DNA of 64,000 nt from Omphiscola glabra (GCA_964017045.1 OZ024799.1:31958736-32022735); one strand, 5' to 3'; shown: positions 1 to 12,603, numbered from the stretch's first letter. The notes: generated by a model not told the origin, from the letters alone. A program made the numbers and translations.

Positions 1-1474
1 TTTATGTAGTCGTAACATAATTTTATGTAGGCTTAACAAAATTGTAGGTAGGCTTAACATAATTTTATGTAGGCTTAACTTAATTTTATGTAGGTTTAAC
101 ATAATTTTATGTAGGCTTAACATAATTGTATGTAGGCGTAACATAATTGTATGTAGGCATAACATAATTTTATGTAGGCTTAACATAATTTTATGTAGGC
201 GTAAAACAATTTTATTTAGGCTTAACAAAATTGTAGGTAGGCTTAACATAATTTTATGTAGGCTTATCTTAATTTTATGAAGTTAAACATAATTTTATGT
301 AGGCGTAACATAATTTTATGTAGGGGTAACATAATTTTATGTAGGCTTAACAAAATTGTATGTCGGCTTAACATAATTTTATGTAGGCTTAACTTAATTT
401 TATGTAGGTTTAACTTATTTTTATGTAGGTTTAACATAATTTTATGTAGGCTTAACATAATTTTATGTAGGCTTAACATAATTTTATGTAGTCGTAACAT
501 AATTTTATGTAGGCTTAACAAAATTGTATGTAGGCTTAACATAATTTTATGTAGGCTTAACATAATTTTATGTAGGTTTAACTTAATTTTATGTAGGTTT
601 AACATAATTATATGTAGGCTTAATATAATTTTAAGTAGGCGTAACATAATTTTATGTAGGCGTAAAACAATTTTATTTAGGCTTAACAAAATTGTAGGTA
701 GGCTTAACATAATTTTATGTAGGCTTATCTTAATTTTATGTAGGTTAAACATAATTTTATGTAGGCTTAACATAATTTTATGTAGGCGTAACATAATTTT
801 ATGTAGGCTTAACAAAATTGTATGTAGGCTTAACATAATTTTATGTAGGCTTAACTTAATTTTATGTAGGTTTAACTTAATTTTATGTAGGTTTAACACA
901 ATTTTATGTAGGCATAACATAATTTTATGTAGGCTTAACATAATTTTATGTAGGCGTAACATAATTTTATGTAGGCTTAACAAAATTGTATGTAGGCTTA
1001 ACATAATTTTATGTAGGCTAAACATAATTTTATGTAGGTTTAACTTAATTTTATGTAGGTTTAACATAATTTTATGTAGGCTTAATATAATTTTATGTAG
1101 GCGTAACATAATTTTATGTAGGCTTAACATATTTTTATGAAGGTTTAACATTATTTTATGTAAGCGTACCATAATTTTATGTATGCGTAACATAATTTTA
1201 TGTAGGCTTAACATAATTTTATATAGTCGTAAACTAATTTTATGTAGGCTTAACAAAATTGTATGTAGGCTTAACATTATTTTATGTAGGCTTAACTTAT
1301 TTTTATGTATGTTTAACATAATTTTATGTAGGCTTAACATAATTCTATGTAGACTTAACATAATTTATGTAGGCTTAACATAATTTTATGTAGGCTTAAC
1401 ATAATTTTATGTAGGCTTAACATAATTCTATGTAGGCTTAACATAATTTATGTAGACTTAACATAATTGTATGA
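1..1474. repeat. 21-bp minisatellite, open at the left window edge
   Basis: About 70 copies of a 21-bp AT-rich unit with core taacataattttatgtagg. The array is already under way at base 1, so its left end lies outside the window. It ends near 1474, where the sequence turns unique. Marker variants (aacaaaattg) recur about every 126 or 168 bp, which is 6 or 8 units, and a stretch of about 75 bp at 201 reappears at 662. That indicates higher-order structure. Because the unit is a multiple of 3 and lacks stops, long spurious frames run on both strands. No protein function is inferred. Confidence 0.95.
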
Positions 1475-1682
1475 CCTTACAACAGCAACATCTGAAAGTT
1501 TGGTTTCGCCAGTGGCTTATTTAAGTGTTACGAATGAGTGGCACTTTTGTTGATGTTGTTTCACCATTATTATAAGAATAGATGTGTGTGTGTGTGTGTA
1601 GGAGGTGCAATTTCAGGAGCTTCCCCAAGCGGTATTAAGTCAAGGTACGCCCTAGGCTGGGGTACCGCGTTATATAAGATAT

Positions 1683-1729
1683 CTAATAATAATGATAATA
1701 ATGCTAATAATAATAATAATATTAAATAA
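1683..1729. repeat. (AAT)n microsatellite
   Basis: Interrupted run of aat triplets, about 47 bp. Confidence 0.8.
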
Positions 1730-2092
1730 GGGTAATTTAATGTGCAAACGGGAATCTATTTTTAAAACCATTTTTTTTTCGATTTTGTTTTTTTAACATA
1801 AGCTCTTCTCTTTTACTTTCCATTCAAGTCTGTGGTAGAGAAGCTGACCGTTAGATTACTTTTACCTCAGACCGTAATCGAGAGGTTCCCAAATTTTATT
1901 TGGCCTACCGCCCCGTTTTCAGAAAAAAAAATTACTCAGGGTCCCTTGAAATATTCATTCATTAAGCGAACAAACGGAACGGTATATGTGTCTATATTTC
2001 TACCTACGTTCTAAAATAGAGTAAAAAAAATTTTGTAAAACAAACATTTTGAAGCTTGAAATTATAAAATTATTTATTACAAACACAGAAAA

Positions 2093-2160
2093 TTAATAAT
2101 ATCGCCCACCCCCCCCCTTTTCCAATTAATAATATCGCCCACCCCCCCCCCCCCTTTTCC
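2093..2160. repeat. Two-copy repeat with poly-C runs
   Basis: The phrase aataatatcgccca followed by a long C run and ttttcca occurs twice, and the two C tracts differ in length. Confidence 0.75.
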
Positions 2161-2316
2161 AGCACGCCCACCAAGGAGCGGTATCACCCACTTTGGGAAT
2201 CACTGCCGTAATCTTTGCCACTGTTATGCCGGATGTTGATAATTACACATGTCTGTAATTTAAAATGAATTTCGTGTTCTTTCAAATCCAACGTTGCATG
2301 CGTTATTTTCTCCATT

Positions 2317-2454
2317 GTCCTCTGTGATGATGGCTTTTTGTGTGGCATTAGTTGGTGGTACTGTCCTTTGTGATGATGGCTCGTTGTGTGGCATTAGTTG
2401 GTGGCACTGTCCTCTGTGATAATGGCTCGTTGTGTGGCATTAGTTGGTGATACC
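2317..2454. repeat. 46-bp minisatellite, 3 copies
   Basis: Three consecutive 46-bp units start at 2317, 2363 and 2409. Each contains gtgtggcattagttggtg and differs from the others by a few bases. Confidence 0.9.
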
Positions 2455-2589
2455 TAATTAGGCTGCAACATTATATTATTTTTTCACATACTTTTGTTCA
2501 TTAAGAACTTGTGAGTAGGAGTTATAGGCCTATTTGGTGTTTGCCCTTGATGCCCTAACCACGTCCTTATTTTCCATTTTTTATTGTCA

Positions 2590-2830
2590 TAAGTACATCA
2601 ATACCCACATCCCCACTCAACACCAAATCCCCCACACACAAACCATTCCCACACAAACCCACCACAACACCCCAAAACCCCCACACTATAACCATCCAAA
2701 AACCACCACTCCACTTCCTATTTTCAACACATCCACCACAACCCTACAACAACACACAGTGAATACAAACACGGGCATCAAAATAACAGAAGTCTTCATC
2801 CCCCCCCCCACACACCCCACCCCCCTTTTA
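2590..2830. repeat. C/A-rich low-complexity tract
   Basis: Nearly G-free stretch of cacac, aaccacc and poly-C motifs. The open frame over it is a composition effect. Confidence 0.7.
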
Positions 2831-3362
2831 ACCGACGTAATTACAGGCTGTCGTACGTCCAACAGTAGAACCAGTCGTTAGTCTGACAGCCGAGAATCCC
2901 TGTAAATGTCAGGCAACCACCACAGTCTATTAGAGCGAGACCTATAGGTCAAGGCCGAATGTTATATCGCAAACTGTGACTTCCCTATTTCCCTATATGT
3001 AATGCGAATAGGTCATGAGTATAATACAACTGGGTCAGATTCTGAAGGTTGTCGACCACAGTGACATGAAACATGACAAACCTCTCTTATTTTATAAAAG
3101 TAGTATTAGTATATAAAACAATCACAGTTGTGGATTACACCTATTAAAACTTTAAAAGTTGTGAAGAGCACCCATTTGAATCATTCAAACATCCTATTGT
3201 TTCAGAATTCCTGTTCAGCTGAATGATGATCGAGATGTTTCCTTTTTCCTAGAAATGGTTCAGTTTTGTCATTTTTGTTTTATTATTCCATCTAAATATC
3301 TTTGCCCTACCTACCCAGAGGCGTTGAGCCAGTCTTTAGAAAAGTGTTACACAACGTAGTCA
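2831..3362. other. Unique spacer
   Basis: AT-rich unique sequence. I see nothing recognisable in it. Confidence 0.5.
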
Positions 3363-4227
3363 CTTGAATGGCCATGATATATAGTCTTAGCACTTGGACA
3401 GCCATGGTATATAGCGTAGCACTTGGACGGCCTTGATATATAGTCTTAGCACTTGGACAGCCATGGTATATAGCGTAGCACTTGGACGGCCTTGATATAT
3501 AGTCTTAGCACTTGGACAGCCATGGTATATAGCGTAGCACTTGGACGGCCTTGATATATAGTCTTAGCACTTGGACGGCCATGATATATAGCGTAGCCAC
3601 TTGGGCGGCCTTGATATATAGCCTTAGCACTTGGACGGCAATAATATATAGCGTAACCACTTGGACGGTCATGATATATAGCGTAACCACTTGGACGGCC
3701 ATGATATATAGCCTAGCCACTTGGACGGCCATGATATATAGCGTAGCCACTTGGACGGCCTTGATATATAGCCTTAGCATTTGGGCGGACTTTATATATA
3801 GCGTAGCCACTTGGACGGCCATAATATATAGCGTAACGACTTGGACGGCCATGATATATATAGCCTAGCCACTTGGACGGCCATGATATATAGCCTAGCC
3901 ACTTGGACGGCCATTATATATAGCGTAACCACTTTGACGGCCATGATATATAGCCTAGCCACTTGGACGGCCATGATATATAGCGTAACCACTTGGACGG
4001 CCATGATATATAGCCTAGCCGCTTGGACAGCCATGATATATAGTATTATATAGCCTAGCCACTTGGACGGCAATGATATATAGCCTAGCCACTTGGACGG
4101 CCATGATATATAGCCTAGCCACTTGGACGGCCCTGATATATAGCCTAGCCACTTGGACGGCCATGATATATAGCCTAGCCACTTGGACGCCCATGATATA
4201 TAGCCTGGCCACTTGTGCGACCGTCAT
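3363..4227. repeat. 30-bp minisatellite with a 59-bp dimeric zone
   Basis: About 29 units whose core is atgatatatagcctagccac followed by ttggacggcc. The first 200 bp are arranged as a dimer of about 59 bp, alternating tagtcttagcac and tagcgtagcac half-units that lack one C. From about 3590 the array runs as simple 30-bp monomers. A 30-bp unit without stops keeps frames open on both strands, so the frames here are artefacts. Confidence 0.95.
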
Positions 4228-4436
4228 ATGTAGTGTATGCATGCACTCCTTAAAATGTTGATACCCAAGAAATGTTTCTGTGGCCAATTGGAGAGTTAAA
4301 ATTTGTTGTGTGTTTTTTCAGGACCAGCCACTGGTACAGATTGTTTTTCGCCCATGTTCCCTCTCTCTCTCGACTCCCCCCTCCCCACTCCCAATCTTCA
4401 AAGAGCGCTGTGTGGGCAGGGATGTGTGAATTGGAG

Positions 4437-4457
4437 GTGGGGGGGGGGGGGGGGGGG
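4437..4457. repeat. Poly-G run
   Basis: G tract of about 20 bases between two minisatellites. Confidence 0.85.
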
Positions 4458-4575
4458 AAGAGACATCCGAGCGGGTACCATCTTCATAAAAATCTCCGTA
4501 CAAGCGAACTTCCGTTCGAACAACATTCCAGCGTACTGTTCAAGTAGGTTTCGTAAGAATTTTAGGTGAAAAAAA

Positions 4576-4836
4576 AAGATGTGACAAAGAAATGACCCGG
4601 TTGTGGCAACAAAAGATGGCACAAAGAAATGACCCGGTTGTGGCAACAAAAGATGTGACATAGAAATGACCCGGTTGCGGCAACAAAAGATGTGACAAAG
4701 AAATGACCCGGTTGTGGCAGCAATAGATGTGACATAGAAATGACCCGGTTGTGGCAGCAATAGATGTGACATAGAAATGACCCGGTTGTGGCAACAAAAG
4801 ATGTGACAAAGAAATGACCCGGTTGTGGCAACAAAG
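4576..4836. repeat. 37-bp minisatellite, 7 copies
   Basis: Seven units sharing aaatgacccggttgtggc. All three minus-strand frames are open through parts of it because 37 is not a multiple of 3. Confidence 0.93.
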
Positions 4837-4867
4837 AAAAACTTCACCGTATCAGAAATCTTCTTAG

Positions 4868-5432
4868 GTGCTTACGTGGATGGCGGTGCGTGTCTCTGTC
4901 TGTCATTGCCCTACCTAGGGTGCTTACGTGGATGGCGGTGCGTGTCACTGTGTGTCATTGCCCTACCTAGGGTGCTGACGTGGATGGGGTGCGTGTCACT
5001 GTGTGTCATTGCCCTACGTAGGGTGCTTACGTGGATGGGGTGCGTGTCACTGTGTGTCATTGCCCTACGTAGGGTGCTTACGTGGATGGGGTGCGTGTCA
5101 CTGTGTGTCCTTGCCCTACCTAGGGTTCTTACGTGGATGGGGTGCGTGTCACTGTGTGTCATTGCCCTACGTAGGGTACTTACGTGGATGGGGTGCGTGT
5201 CACTGTGTGTCCTTGCCCTACCTAGTGTGCATATATGGAGGGAGGTGCATGTCACTGTAGGGTGCATACGTTGATGGGGGTACGTTTCACTGTGTCCTTG
5301 CCCTAACTAGGGTGCATATGTGGAGGGGGGTGCATATGTGGAGGGGGGTGCATGTCACTGTAGGGTGCTTACGTGCATTGGGGTGCGTGTCACTGTGCCC
5401 TTGCCCTACCTAGTGGGTGCTTACGTGGATAT
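4868..5432. repeat. 51-bp minisatellite, about 10 copies
   Basis: Units contain ttgccctacgtagggtgctt and acgtggatggggtgcgtgtc. Copies are regular to about 5220, then degenerate with indels. Open frames on both strands follow from a stop-free 51-bp unit. Confidence 0.93.
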
Positions 5433-6073
5433 GGGTGCATCAACCATGCACGCATGTAAATAGCAATATGCACACGGCGTTGTATCTGTGGATGTCGCTT
5501 GCATGCACACTGCGATATATCTGAGGGTGTGACTTGCTGTCTCCCTACGGCGTAATGCCTCCGGTCGCGGACACGCTGACACGTGGTAGTCCAATCAGTT
5601 TGAGTGCTCACTATTCTTAAGTGCCTCGGGGCCTATGTTGAATCTTTAGAGTGGGTGTTGTATTTCTCCCCCGAATTCTGATATCAAAAGCTGATTCCGA
5701 TAAGACAATATCTTTTTTGCGTGTCATACAGCCATTGCTTTAGGTGGTGGGCGAAACTAACATATACGCGGTTCAAGTCTGATCAAATCCACTGGTAGAA
5801 CCGCACAAAAAAAAAAAATAATAATTTTATTCTGTTACGTTTCATGCATTTTTCTGCTTCGGTAATATGTTTGGCTTTGCGTGTACCTTAACTTTTTAAA
5901 CACATATTTTCTGTGATGCTAAAGCAAGGTAAAATCATTGAATCTCATTAATACGGAAATAAATTTTGTTAGGTTATTCAAACATCACTTGTAGAAATTC
6001 TTCATTATTTTCTTTCTTTAAAAAAAAACAAATGTTTATCCAGCTTATATATAACCCCTTGTACTGTAAGGTA
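5433..6073. other. Unique spacer
   Basis: AT-rich unique DNA with no recognisable gene or repeat beyond short A-runs. Confidence 0.5.
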
Positions 6074-6081
6074 GCTTAGAA

Positions 6082-6235
6082 CAGCGGTTCTCAACCTTTG
6101 GGGGTCGCGCGATCCTTTCTGAAAAAAACATATACTCTACAGTTATGAAGTAGAAACACAAATAATTTTGTGGCTGGTGCCACAACACGAGGAACTGTTA
6201 AAGTGTCGCGGCAATAGGCGGGTTGAGAACCACTG
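6082..6235 (+). mobile_element. hAT-like MITE (CAGCGGTTCTCAACC family), copy 1
   Basis: 154-bp element bounded by terminal inverted repeats cagcggttctcaacc and ggttgagaaccactg. It is flanked by 8-bp duplications gcttagaa and gcttagac with one mismatch. The 8-bp target duplication and CAG...CTG ends fit the hAT superfamily. It has no coding capacity. Confidence 0.88.
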
Positions 6236-6726
6236 GCTTAGACTCTTGGACTACAGCGTAATAAAAAGTGGGGGGGGGGCAGTTACTTTTGACCAGGCAT
6301 TTCCTCCTTTTTTCGGAAGACGAAAGATGTGTAATTTATAGTAAGGGCTATTCAAGCGCTCGCTCTCACTGATGTAGACAGCGCCTGATTCTGCCTACCC
6401 TAGCCTCTACTGAGTAAGTCTACCAAGAGGTGCGGTATTACTACTGTATTGATGCATCGGCTTGAGCAGCTGTGTGATTTGAAGAAAAAAAACGTATTCA
6501 TTCATTCCTTGGGTGGGTTGGAGCCGTCAACCTTAATCTCTGTCGTGTTGCTGCTGCGCTATGCCCCCAGCTTGGCGAATCCACGTTGACAAGATCATCT
6601 GTCAAGTCAGGCCATAACATAATTTTGTCACTTCAGGGCTTAGGAGAGTATCTACATATCATTTTAGACAAAAATTGGGTTAAGTGGAGAACTTCTCTTG
6701 TACATAACTTTTTTCTACACCAGTAG

Positions 6727-6760
6727 CGTAGCTAGGACTTTTAATGAGTGGATGAGGAGT
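6727..6760 (+). mobile_element. Terminal fragment of a CAGTGGCGTAGC-type MITE
   Basis: The sequence ccagtagcgtagctagg resembles the ends of the elements at 40149 and 55117. No opposite end is found nearby. Confidence 0.4.
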
Positions 6761-6792
6761 GATGTTAAACAGAGTTTTAATTGCTAGTAGAC

Positions 6793-6980
6793 CAGTGGTT
6801 CTCAACATTTCTAATTCCGCGACCTTTTAATTCAGTTCCTCGTGTTGTGGCGACCCCCAACAACAAAATTATGTTCGTCGCAACTTTATAAATATGAGTT
6901 TTCCGATGGTCTTAGGCGACCCATGTGAAAGGGTTATTCGGCCCCCAAAGGGGTCGTGACCCACAGGTTCAGAACCGCTG
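6793..6980 (-). mobile_element. hAT-like MITE (CAGCGGTTCTCAACC family), copy 2
   Basis: 188-bp element running from cagtggttctcaac to cagaaccgctg, flanked by tagtagac and ttgtagac (8 bp, one mismatch). It lies in the opposite orientation to copy 1 and shares the internal ggtcttaggcgaccc motif with copies 3 and 5. Confidence 0.87.
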
Positions 6981-7329
6981 TTGTAGACTTTCAAAACCTT
7001 ATTTCATTAAAGTATATTGTAGGGATTTATTTTTAATAGAGTAAAAAATTTTAAGTAAAGGTTTTAAACAACAAAACACCGCCCAACAACATTTTTTAAA
7101 AAATAATCTACAACAAATTCTTGGCTGTGTCAATGTTGTACATCAACTCTCCGTATTATGTCCAACAATTAACACAAACTTTCGATTAAATCAACTTTAT
7201 GAACTATATCATTTATAGTAATAGTTCTAACAAGAATTTGTCCACGTGGTAAAATTATTAGATATGGGCCATTTAGAGACAGATGTTAGCGATATCGGAA
7301 GTTGTGAAAATATTTTAGTTAGTGAGTTT

Positions 7330-7999
7330 GGCCATCCCGTTTCCACAGCTCCCTAAACTTTTTACGGTATGCTTCGGGGACACATTCATAAGCCTTAAAT
7401 ATTAAGGATTTAACAATGTTATAGTCCCCACGCTGTTCCGCGTTCAAGGAAAACAAAAACTTCTGCTGCCCTACCAGTCAGAGCCGGCTGCAGTAAGGTA
7501 GACCACATGTTTTCAGGAATTTTAAAATTGTGGGCAGTTATTTCAAACTGTGCAAAATATTGGTCCACCTCTTTTTTCTGCAAATTTCGGTATTACTTTA
7601 GCAAATTTAATTGCATCGCAACCCTGACCGGCTGGAGCCGTGAGTCTATTTTCCATTGCTCCCAAATTGGCCTTAATTTCCATTTCTTTTAATTTTATTT
7701 GTAGTTCTATCTCCATTTGTTTAAGCTCTCGTTCTTTTTCTCTCTGTGCATCTAGCTCCATTTGTTTGAGCTTTAGTTGGAGCTCCATACTAGGATCTTG
7801 AGGTTGTGTGACTGAGGCCAGCTCTTCCTCTGACAACATATCCTCATCCACGAAGTGGACAATGGTCATATCACGTACTGTCTTTTTTTAGCGCAGAATG
7901 AGCTACATTAACTCCTAAGTCTTTCGCAATGGAAAATAGATCCTTTCTCTAACATTTGTCCAATGCCTCTACTGATGGGTTAACAATATCAAACTCCAT
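7330..7999 (-). pseudogene. Decayed Ty3/gypsy-like gag fragment
   Basis: Reading right to left, the frame begins near 7999 with a gag-like N-terminus. It passes through a charged, Glu/Lys-rich coiled-coil stretch (open frame 7543-7869) containing KLKQMELDAQREKERELKQM. It then reaches a retrotransposon capsid-like region with IKFAKVIPKFAEK and, in shifted frames, a tract typical of gypsy Gag proteins (LTGRAAEVF). At least two frameshifts and early stops break it, and homology fades at about 7330. No protease, reverse transcriptase or integrase follows, so this is the dead 5' part of an LTR retrotransposon. Assignment rests on recognisable gag-like wording and on the primer-binding site upstream at 8340. 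Confidence 0.7.
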
Positions 8000-8139
8000 T
8001 TTGACACAGGCAAATTATAACAATATAAGTTTTATAAATGTTCAAGCTTAGTGAACACACTTATAAAAATATACTTTCAAAAAATTTCAACTAGATCTGT
8101 TGTTGGTATCGTTAAAAATATGGTATCATATACTAAATT

Positions 8140-8335
8140 TTAGTCTTAGTAAATTAAAGAAAACAGTGGGTCAAAAATCCACAAACACTCAATTTATTAT
8201 TGGTGTTTAATAAAAAGTTATGGATTCAAATATATCTCAGAACAAGCAAACCAATTTTGTTATTGGTGCTAATGAGAAATAAAAATATGGATTCAAAGAT
8301 CCAAAAACAAACCCACAATTGTTACTTTGGGGCTT
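8140..8335. repeat. Diverged direct repeats in the retroelement leader
   Basis: Imperfect copies of a phrase combining aatatggattcaaa, a short gap and caaa...cacaatt recur about every 60-80 bp, with another copy at 8365-8430. Confidence 0.4.
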
Positions 8336-8339
8336 CTTT

Positions 8340-8357
8340 GCCGGACGATGCCGCCAA
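8340..8357 (-). other. Probable primer-binding site of the LTR element
   Basis: On the minus strand this reads ttggcggcatcgtccggc, of the TGGCGnnnTCGTCCGG kind found just after the 5' LTR of gypsy-like elements. It lies upstream of the gag fragment in the same orientation. Which tRNA would pair with it is not determined. Confidence 0.5.
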
Positions 8358-8864
8358 TTTATTTGGGGGCTTGTGAGAAATAAACAATATGGATTCTATA
8401 TATCCACGGAAGATCCCACAATTTATTACGGACCGTTATAGATGGAGAATTTAATCTCTGTTGTTTTATCTAGGGCTCGTTCTAAAAACAGTCCATAATA
8501 AAGGACGATACCAAAGGTTAAAAATAATAACAAATAAAACGACAATCAAGGCCAGAGCTAATTGCAATTAATAACTTTTTATTTTGTGAACTTCAATTAA
8601 ATAATAACAGCAAGAGAAATATGATTAAAATTATAAACTTACAGATTTGCTGGTACCGGTACTGTATATAAAAATGCAATGAGCACAAAATTGTATGAGA
8701 AAATAAAAATCTCTACACACAACAAAGTATAATGACACAGCATATCTCGTGATCAAAGCAAAATCTCTCTCCCTCTCTATCGGTCAGCCCTTTTTATAGG
8801 CATTTCCTACTAACGTCTAGAACCGTCTAATGCATTGTTTTGCTTTCCCGTTTTATCCAGATCC
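8358..8864 (-). other. Probable remnant of a 5' LTR, and AT-rich spacer
   Basis: By position, sequence beyond the primer-binding site should be LTR. I cannot find its outer end or a second copy, so the limit is a guess. Confidence 0.3.
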
Positions 8865-8872
8865 TTCTATAC

Positions 8873-9245
8873 CAGGGGTGGGCAAACTACGGCCCGCGGG
8901 CCACATGCGGCCCGGCAACTGATATTATGTGGCCCTCGGAAGCATTAAGAATTTTTTTTTAATTACTTAGTTTTTAAGTTATTTTGTTGAATTTTACAGA
9001 ACTTCATGTACCGTACCGTTATGATTGTTTTAACAACGTTTGATCAACTTTCTAATTCTCTATTTTTTTAAAACAGTCCTTGACTTTTGTCATGTAAGGC
9101 TAAAAAGCGAATTTACCGATTTTAACATAGAGAAATGTTTATTGGCAGAAAATTGGACATAATATACATCCGCCCCCCCCCCCCCCCACAATAGCCATTA
9201 CATTTGTCAATGTGGCCCGCCGCACAAAAAGTTTTCCCACCCCTG
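8873..9245. mobile_element. hAT-like MITE with CAGGGGTGGGCAAAC ends
   Basis: 373-bp element from caggggtgggcaaactacgg to gttttcccacccctg, with a perfect 8-bp target duplication ttctatac on both sides. Both termini carry ggcccgc motifs and a poly-C run lies near 9173. It has no coding capacity. A related element sits at 63190. Confidence 0.92.
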
Positions 9246-9253
9246 TTCTATAC

Positions 9254-9975
9254 GGTTCTGAATAACGAAGCTTTTTGTCAACAAGGGAAAGTTTTTGTTA
9301 GCCACACTTCAAAGGCGGTCACGAGAGTTCACGACGGGTCATGCAAGTGGAAGGCGGGCTATGCGTATAACAAAACACATCATCCCTCATAACAGTGATG
9401 ATACTTTTTACGTGGCTGACATGAAAGTAAAGAGCAGTAAGCTGTTGACACTCACAAAATAGAGTAATGAGCAGTAGTAATTAGTAGCAAGCAAGCTGTT
9501 GACACTGACGAAATCTTCACACGTTAACGAGAGGCTGACATTGAAAGCTCACTTACCTGGTATAGTGCATCAAAACACTCGATCGCATCTCAATGCATCA
9601 ACAAACATTGGCGGGAAACATTGAAAAATGAGGATCAGTTTCTGGTCATTCATCAACTCCAACTGTCCATAACCAGGCCAACATGAAACAATAATTATCC
9701 AGAATCCAATTTTTTGGGCATGAGCTATTTTTTGGACGAATTAAAAGTTGTATCGGCTTGTGTCCACGCTCAATCCAATCATCCTAATGTGTATTTTAGG
9801 TTTCTTACTCAAGATGGACACTAAATGGACAGTGAATATATGGAAATGTTGTGTTTTGTTCTTCTTCAGCTCCGCATAAGCTTCCACAGGAGGGACACAA
9901 AATAAAATCCATAATTATGGAAGGGCCAAAATGGCGCTCAAAGGTGACGGCTACATATAAGACACAGCCATCTAC
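9254..9975. other. Unique spacer
   Basis: Apart from a weak duplication around agctgttgacact (near 9440 and 9500), nothing is recognised. Confidence 0.45.
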
Positions 9976-10230
9976 AGAAAGGGCCCAAATAGCATTTGAA
10001 AGTGGGTGGGTCCGTACCACACAGCAATTCACAAGAAAGGGCCCAATAGCATCTGAAAGTGAGTGGGTCAGTACCACACAGCAATCCAACTATCCAAAGA
10101 TAATAACCAAAATAGCATCCGATAGTAATCCACTGGAGTAACATCCAACAAACGTGCGCCAACATAGCATCCAACACGAGTGTTCCAGCATAGCATCCAA
10201 CACGAGTGTTCCAGCATAGCATCCAACATG
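9976..10230. repeat. Short tandem duplications (about 58 bp x2, 26 bp x3)
   Basis: A unit of about 58 bp with aaagggcccaaatagcat and gtaccacacagcaat occurs twice. It is followed by three copies of a roughly 26-bp unit containing acgagtgttccagcatagc. Confidence 0.75.
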
Positions 10231-10429
10231 GGTTACGACGTCTAATTATCTATTATTTATAACTATTAAAACCGGCATTGTATTATCCATCAATTTTACT
10301 TTCCAAACTACTTTGTGATGACACAATCCACAATGAGAGTCAACCCGCTCAGTGCTGTCATTTAATGACCCAGTCCCGAAATAACATTCTATGGTTCCCA
10401 AATACTGCAACAACTTCCGGGATTATAAT

Positions 10430-10575
10430 CACCATCCTATTCATCTCAACCAATTCATTTGTATAAACCAACTCCAGTCAAAGACATGGTACCTGTTCAC
10501 CTGTATTAATCAACACAGTCAAAAGACATGGCACCAATTCGCCTGTATAAATCAGCCCATGTCAAAGACATGGGT
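10430..10575. repeat. Short minisatellite of about 45 bp, 3 copies
   Basis: Three degenerate units, each containing caaagacatgg or a variant followed by a caa/cctgtat phrase. Confidence 0.6.
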
Positions 10576-12603
10576 AAGATATCCCTCAGCTCTGTCTGTG
10601 TTTAACTTTAACATACGGTACCAAAAATAGATTCGGTGAGTTCACTTATCACGTTGTTGCCTTATAAAAAAAAAAAAATTCCACAAAGAAGGGCAATCCC
10701 CATGTCGATTGGTACTGTAGCTCCCGACCTAAATATGCATAACCATGCTATAGTTCTGTTGGTGCCCACAGATAGCCCCCAGCACCACCAGCCCCCACCC
10801 CACATGACCAGACACACAACAAAACAAGTTAAGTGCTTTGAAAAGTAATATCCACAACAATTCATAGTTCAATAAAATTCTTTTATATTTTCAGTACTAA
10901 AGCAGTACATTATTTTTTTTTATAAACATTTCACATAACATTGTAATACATGACATGATTTTAAGACGAGGTATACCATGGCTTATTGAAACCGTATGTA
11001 CAGTGAGATACAACTTTCATCAAGTGCTACTTTTAGTGGGCCAAGAAGCGTCGACATTAAACAAAAATTTTAAAAATTACAAAAAGTAAACTATTTTGAT
11101 TAACCAAAATTTTGTGTTGTTTAAATGAATTTAAAAAAAAAAGAATTGTTTTCTTTGTTCATTGGAAAAAATAGTCTCGCTTTATTTCCCTTTAAAATCT
11201 CCATAGAAGAAACACCGTGAAACTTGCTATGGAAGCTCTTGATGCTGGTCATACAAACTTCAAATACTTCTTTGGTCACAAACAGGTGTGCTGCATGAAT
11301 GATTTTAGGAGGGGGGGGGGTTTGGGGGGGAGTTATTGACTATGAGGGTGGGGTGATGGCTAAAGCTAAGGGACTGGGAAGCTAAAAGAGGTGGTGGTGG
11401 GGGGGTGGGGGCTTATCTAACCAGGTTATGTTGGGTTAGCCCATCAAGGGATGGACAAAAATAACAGCTCCCACCATAATTAGGCAAATCTATAGTAACA
11501 AAAGCCAGTAAGACTATCACTAAAAAACAGTTATAAATGTATGAAAAACTATGAATATATAACAAAATGACTACTCTCCTAATTATCTACCTGCTATGTC
11601 ATTGGTGAGTTCAAAACAAATTTTTACAATTCCAACAAAAAATAATTTTGCTTGGGTTTTTTTTTCTTCACAATAAAATTACTGAAATTTATCAACATTT
11701 TTAGTTATACAAATATTAATATGGATAATAAATTTGTCAATATAAAAAAATAAGCTAACTAAGAGGATTACATGTAACTATGGAAACCAAACAACAATGA
11801 GAGTACAGCTGTTTCCAGGCGACTAGAACTCAAAGGAATAGTTTGGACTCCTTTGTCAACATGCAGCTTGTAGTCAGCTAGCATGCACCTTGTATTTGTA
11901 TGATGTATTTGTATGATGTGTTTGTATGATTTAATTGTATGATGTGTTTGAATATGGTTTGCTTCTTGAGTGGTTGATGATTTAATATGAATGTGCCGGT
12001 TAGTTTTTTTTATTTTTTTTAATTTTACATGGCATGTTTGAATGCTGCAGGAGATAACTCTTAAATGAAATCTCTGCTGACCATGTGTAATCTCTGCTGA
12101 TGATGTGTAATCATTGCTTAAAAACAAATATTTAAATAAAATATTTTTAAAAAATATATAATTTATTAAACTAATAACAGTAAAAAAAACAACAACAAAA
12201 AACTATAATTAAATCAAATGGAAATATTCTAGACCAATGGTGAAAAGTTATCAATTCTTCAGAGGGATATTTTGATCTAGTTAAGTGATAACCTCACACC
12301 TGTAATAATAATGAGTATCAGGGGATTGGGGGGGTGTTGGGGGCATTTAGGGCCATGGGGAAACATGGATGATATAAATGGTTCCAATAAGAAACTATTG
12401 ACATAGTTACTATGGCAGTGGACTGGGCTCCTATAGAGCATGTGTGTAGCAACAATGTAATCTAAGTGTACAAGCTTCTCCTCTTTATCACAAACAACTG
12501 CTTTAACAAAAGAGCATTTTCATAGCAATCCCATTTTCACATTTCTTAGGTAAATAAATTTTTTTTTTTAAAAAGTAAGAAAGAAGAAAAATAAAAAATA
12601 AAG

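Larger units (their letters stand above)
1475..2316. other. AT-rich spacer with microsatellites
   Basis: Contains a (TG)n run near 1583-1599, an imperfect (AAT)n run at 1683-1729 and a short duplicated motif ending in poly-C at 2093-2160. No gene is supported. Confidence 0.6.

Noticed and set aside
264..1361. 365-residue minus-strand frame of LHKIML repeats, with matching plus-strand frames
   Set aside because: It is the translation of the 21-bp minisatellite, open on both strands because the unit is a multiple of 3 without stops.
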